A stretch of DNA of 64,000 bases, from positions 9,402,014 to 9,466,013 of the forward strand of contig OU342638.1 in NCBI GenBank assembly GCA_910589415.1, read 5' to 3'. The notes below the pieces were generated by a model, which did not search any database, was not told the DNA's origin, and was given only the letters and a program-made list of their open reading frames with translations. The stretch comes from Malachius bipustulatus (taxonomy: Eukaryota > Arthropoda > Insecta > Coleoptera > Melyridae). This document shows positions 58,529-64,000 of the stretch, one piece after another (position 1 is the first letter of the stretch; the number at the start of each line of letters is the position of its first letter). The translations under genes and the position numbers were made by a program.

Positions 58529-61247
58529 CAGGCTGTCCCGTAATAAGCGTGCAATACTGAAACAGCAGATTCTATTTTCAAAAATATGAAAAAAAGTTCC
58601 TATAAAAATAGGTCGAGAAATTCTTCCTAAGGGGGCTACAGCCGAAAGGGGAGCCCAGGAAGATGGTTTTTATTTAATATCTCCGAAACCGTTCAAGATA
58701 GAAAAATGAAATTTTGGGAATTTATCAAACTTTTTATGAATAATAAGATGCAATCACAACAATTTTTAAATTTTTATTAGGGGGGGTCAGATAGGTGAGG
58801 AGTGAGGTTAAAACCACCCCAACTTTTTTTGTACGACCTTGTGCGGAATTTAATATCAGATTATGAAATGTTGAAGTTTTTTACACAAAAAAGGTCGTCT
58901 TGTTCTTCCGAGATCGATGAAATCGTAAATCTCGGAAGTATACTGAGCCTACCACCCGATTTTTGTCCGTCTGTCGGTCGCAAGTTCTGTGACTTTTGCT
59001 AGGAAACACTCTAGAGGCGCCAGTTTTCGTCGTAGAAGGTTGAAATTTGGCGCGATTGAAGAGGCGCACGGTCCCACGATGCCTATTGAAAATGAGCGGG
59101 ATCCGTTACCGGGAAGTGTCTTTTTTTTGGGGAATTTCGGTTTTTTTCGGGAACGACCTAGGAAACACTCTAAGTGCTAAGTGTCTGAAAGTTGCACCGA
59201 TCGGGATGAAACTCGGTAGAAACGAAGCTCGGGACCCCCAAATACTACCTATTGAAAATGGGCCGGATCCGAGTATTTTAAGGCCCCCGTTCAGGGCCGT
59301 ATTTTTTTTAAAACGTCCCGACATAAGGATTTGTTTCTCGGTAACGGTACATCGCGGACAGATTCTACAAGTACAATAATTAAGGAAAGCATAGACGTAC
59401 AAACTTTGTAGAGATCGTTTTTCGAAAAAATAATTAGGTGAGCGGTAATCGGCTTTCAAAAATTGAGTACACCATTTTCGCATGATTTTTCGACTATTTC
59501 GGATTTTTTCAAAATTTATTTGACCGATCGAAAAAATAACAAAACAGTGAGATAGAGCCGTTAGTTACCTACTAAAAAGACGATGATGATTTTTTTGTGA
59601 AAAGTCGGGAAAAGTGACTTATTCAAAAAAAAAAAAAACCGATTGGCTTAAAAAAATAACAAAATTTTTTTTAACGAAAACGGTGCATCCTAGCGAAAAA
59701 TCAAATCAGACCTTTTTTGAATAGTTCTTCAAGTGCTATTTTTTTATTTGAAACATTTTCCCGAAAAATTCCCTGTTTGGGAGCGGCAATTGTTTCTTCA
59801 ATAATAACAATTGACCAAAAAATGCTACTCTTTATCGCATGCTTTCGAATTTTTTTCGAAATACAAAATTCGGAAAAACCTCGGCAGGTCATTGAAACTG
59901 TTCAGGCGTGTTTCAAATATAACATCTTCGATCGACGACACAGGTACACTTTTGTCAAATTTTTTTTTATTCAACACATAATTTTTTTTTTTTTTTAAGT
60001 TTTGGCTTCATTTCGTGTCGATTATGTTGGTACTTTAAATGAAAAATAAAAAATTTCCTCGCTGCTCGAAAATTAGCTTACGCTTTTATTTTTATTAAAA
60101 AATTTATAAATTAATGCTTTTTTTATTTTTTTTGTCATATTTTTTATGCACGATTTGGAAAATTAGAAGGACAGTCGCAACGACAATTAATTAACGTAAA
60201 TGATTGTGAGAAAATTATCCACATTGGTCTTTTAATAACGAAGATATGACAATTTTAAGAAATTGTCAATAATAATCCAACGGCTGTTCCCGGGGGCGAT
60301 CGTGATCGCGACGCGTCGAAGCCGGGCTCGGTCGCTCCGTTCCCCCGCTATATTATTATTATTATAATGGTAATTACTAATTAGTATTATGTATAGCCAT
60401 GATAAATACGCGGTTCCTGTTCGGGAAATGCCTTAATTTCTGTTTTTTGTTATGCATTTTGTAAATAACTGCTTTTACAATAATTAATTGCCATGTACTA
60501 TTAGTCTTTCACTAATAATTTGGACTGATAATTATTTTAAAAATTTGAAAAATTCACCGTGAAAAATACAGTACAGAACGTAATGTCATATTATTACGTA
60601 TGCGGAAATTCCGTAAACGCGACCGAAGGAAATAATTTTTTCCGATTCGAAGAATCCAGATGGCGGCCAGATTTTGGTATCGTCGTAAATGTAAAATGTG
60701 CAGCAATAACCTATTGGTGGTATATACAAAAACTGTCATTTTTTAAATGTCAAAATCAAGAGCATTTAAAAAAATCGTTTCTCTTTTCAACAAAACTCAT
60801 TTTGGCATTTTGTTGATTCCACAGACCGCATTGACATATTTGACAGCTGTGAAAAAAAATTCCGTGCTTCTCGGCGACCTGTTCTCTCTTTCACGACTAA
60901 CTTGAACTGTTGAACTAACGCGTGACTAATTTTTACGCGAATCTAACTTTTACGCGCGATCTCGGAAGTTCCCATATTGGTCCTTCAGGAGCGATATAGA
61001 AAAAAAATAACAAAAAAAGAGATGAATGGCAGATTTTAACTATGACGCGGAATCTACTGATCACAGTGCCGTATAGCGACATAGAAAAAAAGGTAACACG
61101 AAAAAAACATGAAAAATTCTAACTTTGACGGTGATCTACTGAAAAACCGGGCCGAAGGCCCGCAATGGAGGGCCGAAGGCCCGACGCCGCCGGCAGGCCA
61201 AGGTCTCGGAAGAGACCTTGTTGAATTTCGATAACATGCACCGTTTT
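58529..61247. mobile_element. Second mariner-related element, left arm only, with a 2.3 kb insertion
   Basis: The left arm matches 50831-51200 (tip CAGGCTGTCCCGTAATAAGC). At GTCTTGT (58903) foreign sequence begins. The arm resumes at 61222 with TGAATTTCGATAACATGCAC and is lost after 61247. It belongs to the same duplicated block as copy 1. Confidence 0.7.
58904..61216. mobile_element. Hairpin-ended insertion, Helitron/Helentron-like
   Basis: Starts TCTTCC; CTTCCGAGAT (58905-58914) pairs with ATCTCGGAAG (58929-58938). The right end holds two GGGCCGAAGGCCC hairpins (61149-61161, 61170-61182) and a final GGTCTC-GGAA-GAGACC stem. CTTGT lies at both junctions, which could be a 5-bp duplication or a T/T insertion as in Helentrons. 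The left tip TCTTCCGAGA is repeated inverted inside the last hairpin. No Rep/helicase gene is seen, so it is non-autonomous if of that class. Open frames inside have no known domain. Confidence 0.45.
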
Positions 61248-61489
61248 GAATTTATTATTTTCCCCTCCTGTTCAGAAGATTTTATGCAATTTTAAAATCA
61301 GATTTTTCTGGTTTAATGCAAGAACAATTTTGGATATAAAGCTATATGTATAAGAACCGACATAGAGCAGGGGCGTGTAGAGGAGCACAAAATATAGTGA
61401 TTTAACGCAACTTTTACTCCTCACCCTTACTTAGGCCTTGAAAGTGGAATTGAATTTAAAAAATTAATATCTCAGTTATACATTCGAAC

Positions 61490-62440
61490 TTATAAAAACC
61501 AAATTTGCAGGAATACCTTACATAGACGTGAGGCGGTGATTTCTGAATTTTGTTGCTGGGAGTGTGCGAGTTCATATGAGTGACTACTGATATGGTGAGA
61601 AGCGCATGAAGATGATGGATTTGGCCTCCCAAAATTTACAATATCTTCCTGCGTTTTCAAGAACTTAACCGCGCCAGTTAGTGAGTTATTCTGTGGTTTT
61701 AAAGACCACAGAGTCTGTATGTGGGTTGGGAACTGCCTCATCCAGCTTTCTACAAGTTGTTCTTCCGGTATATCGGAGTGAGTATAATTTTGCCAGACCG
61801 ACACCGACATAGTATGCCAAGTGTTGACACATTGAATATTTATTGCTCCAAGCAGCGGTAGCGATTAGATGTTTCAGCCTGCTCTGCTCTTGCGTCGACC
61901 AGAAGTTTCGGAAAAATTCCCTCTTGGAATCGGCGTATGTCGACCAATAGTGACTGTAAATTTGCTGCCCGGTTTCTAGCATGACCTTGGCGATTTTTTA
62001 TTGCCGTCTCGAGTCGTCTTGTTGGAATGCCCTTCCTCTTTTCGAAGTAGCGTTCCAATTCTTCAATGTATCGTACCGGGCCTGATAGTGTATTAATTAT
62101 TTTTGGGATCGCCTCTATCTCATTCAGGGTAGTTGGATACTTTATTGGAATCCCGGGTGCCGGTACGAGCCCACTTATAGTGTTTCGTTTCTCAGCCTCT
62201 GCTTGTCTCGCTCTTATTATCGACTTCCACGCCACTGTCGCCACTATCAACTTCTCATTCGCGGCAGTTTTTGCTTTCTGGTTCGCCTGAATTAGTTTTT
62301 CGATTCTGCCGCACAGCGCCGTCTGGAATGCCTGGATCGTCACCTTCTGTTCCTGGAACATCTCCTTCAGCCAGTCGGTCAAATTGATTTCCTCTAAATC
62401 ACCAGCTTGGCTCTCGACTTCATCCTTCTCGTCTGTCCTG
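61490..62440 (-). pseudogene. Decayed Gag of an LTR retrotransposon
   Basis: Three overlapping minus-strand frames follow one another. The first contains NLTDWLKEMFQEQKV and EELERYFEKRKGIPTRRLET. The second has SKREFFRNFWSTQEQSRLKH and MCQHLAYYVG. The third has IPEEQLVESWMRQFPTHIQT and GAVKFLKTQED. The order fits the capsid domain of Ty3-like Gag proteins, broken by two frameshifts near 61970 and 61800. No ATG start is clear, and no pol follows because the fragment ends near 61490. Confidence 0.6.
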
Positions 62441-63045
62441 CTCGTGGGTCGTCCTTATGACTATCTGGGTTACCTGTAGCCTGTTGTAGGACAGTATATT
62501 ATTTTCTATTATTTTCTAGTCCCCTTAGATCATGCTTAGGTATTTTCCCCTATCTTGCCGTCACGGCACCTTGTAACATACCCCCCGCCAGCCCTTTGCT
62601 ATGATAGTTAAAGTCGTGATAGGAACCCTTTTTTTTTGCAAATTTTAAATTTTGCTGGCTTTTGGCGGATCTGTACTTTCCGAATCCAACGCCGTTTTAC
62701 GTCGATTACAGCGGAAAGACGATTGGAAATATACTTTTATTTCTACTATCAAAAAAGTGCAAACTATTTCTTTTCAAGTACGGTCCTGGATTTTCAATTC
62801 GATGGTAGGCCATCTTTAAAGTCCCTCGGTATAGAAGTGTTTCTGCATGCTAAATTTTTTGGATCACATCAAACCGTTGCAAAGGCATCGCCGTTTAATA
62901 TTAAAACATAGAAAACACCCTTGATTTTCGTAGGTACTTAATTGTTGGACAAAAAATTGTCATAGATTTAGACTTGCCTCGATGTCCCCTAACTGGGCAT
63001 TTAACTCTGGCATTAAAGTGATCAATCATTCAATATTCCTGTATA
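62441..63045. other. Possible LTR border, otherwise no gene
   Basis: On minus a GGGGGG tract (62586-62581) is followed by TATGTTACAAGG, resembling a polypurine tract next to an LTR start. If so, the LTR would be only about 120 bp before the gag remnant. The rest has no recognised gene. Confidence 0.3.
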
Positions 63046-63989
63046 CAGGGAGTCCGGGAAAATGTGGGAAATCTCTCGGAATCAGATAGAACATTAAAAA
63101 AAAGATGACAAGTTCCCATAATTTTTTTTCGTAGCGCCCCCCCCCCCTACGGAGATACGGCCTCCTAAAGGAAATCAATTTTTCTTGAATAACTTTTAAA
63201 CTACTTGATTAAATTTAATGAAACTTTGATATACTTATTAAACAGAAGTAAAGACCTCTTAAAATACTGCCCTTAAAACATATATTATCTTGTTCAGCTT
63301 ACCAGGGGCGGACTAGGTTGTACATTTTAATGCTCACATTTTTAACACCCTGTAAGGGAGTTACAAAAAAACCTATAAGGAGTTAAAAAAAAAAACAAAT
63401 GGATACCTTGAACATTAAGCTACAGAAAAGGTACTCTTGTTCCTTGTCGATAAAATGAATTTTTGTTTTATTTCATAATCAATAAAAAATTTCATAGGTG
63501 GGTTCAACAATCGTAAGTCTAGTAGGTACGTGTAATAGAAATGAAACATTACTTAATTCTTTTATTATTTTTTCTCGAAAACGGTTAATTTCATCGACAA
63601 GGAATAAGAGTACCTTTTCTGTAGCTTAATGTTCAAGGTAGGTATCCAAATTTGTTTTTTTTTTTACTCCTTATCATGCAGTATGTTAAAAATGTAAGCA
63701 TTAAAATGTACAACCTAGTCCGCCCCTGGTAAACTGAACAAGATAATTTATGTTTTAGGGGCAGTATTTTAAGAGGTCCTTACTACTGTTTAAATTTTAA
63801 ATTTTCATTGAATTTAATCAATTAGTTCAAAAGTTATTCAAGAAAAATTGATTTCCAGTGGCGTCCTTTCAGGAAGCTGTATCTTCGTAGGGAGGGTCGC
63901 TAGGAAAAAAATTATGGAAACTTGTCATATTTTCTTTTTTAAGTTCTATCGGATTCCGAGAGATTTCCTACATTTTCCCGGACATCCTG
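63046..63989. mobile_element. Palindromic TA-target element, 944 bp
   Basis: Ends CAGGGAGTCCGGGAAAATG and, inverted, CATTTTCCCGGACATCCTG, flanked by TA. The arms match over most of the length (for example CTTACCAGGGGCGGACTAGG and its inverse near 63730). Non-coding. Confidence 0.8.
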
Positions 63990-64000
63990 TAGTTGAAGTC

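Noticed and set aside
58802..59483. Several overlapping frames as a gene
   Set aside because: Frames overlap on both strands, lack known domains and lie across the junction of the hairpin-ended insertion.

Overview
The window looks like a repeat-saturated piece of an insect genome. It is AT-rich, has eukaryotic exon/intron signals and insect-type transposable elements, and is sprinkled with TAGGTA/TACCTA motifs that I associate with aphids and related sap-sucking Hemiptera. That taxonomic guess is inference. No bacterial or organellar genes are visible.

Layout. (1) 1-8170: most of a Ty3/gypsy-type LTR retrotransposon on the + strand. It has gag, a pol read by an apparent -1 frameshift (slippery A AAA AAC plus stem), one in-frame stop inside integrase, a 2.2 kb non-coding 3' region rich in TATC motifs, and a probable 3' LTR. 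(2) 8.8-11.9 kb: a decayed second Ty3-like fragment and a Jockey-like LINE, both on the - strand. The LINE is split by a 1.1 kb solo LTR with a 4-bp target duplication. (3) 12-16 kb: exon-like fragments, a Pao gag piece, a hAT transposase remnant and SAM-domain-like exons. (4) 18-23 kb: palindromic elements, plus a TWA-target MITE that itself carries an inserted PIF/Harbinger remnant. (5) 23.9-28.4 kb (- strand): the only recognisable host developmental gene, a homeobox gene most like Hox3/zerknullt. It has a TATA box and a two-exon structure, but a 212-bp segment ending just before homeodomain helix 3 is present ten times in tandem, and further lesions break the reading frame. (6) 29-43 kb: many long inverted-repeat elements with CAGGGTG-type ends and TA target sites, a second solo LTR, and a second hAT-like transposase with one such element inserted at a TA inside its reading frame. 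(7) 45-47.5 kb: 5' part of a BEL/Pao element (tRNA-Tyr primer site, gag, start of protease). (8) 48-64 kb: more palindromic elements, one holding a Tc1/mariner-like transposase remnant. There is also a segmental duplication of about 0.8 kb and a 2.3 kb hairpin-ended insertion resembling a Helitron/Helentron, followed by a decayed gag.

The mobile elements do not form a pathway. They record nested insertion: solo LTR into LINE, solo LTR into palindrome, Harbinger into MITE, palindrome into hAT, and hairpin element into mariner-like element. The most unusual object is the homeobox-fragment tandem array. The most functional-looking signals are the gag-pol frameshift site and the homeobox gene promoter. 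Almost every other open frame longer than 60 codons appears to be a shadow of these repeats.
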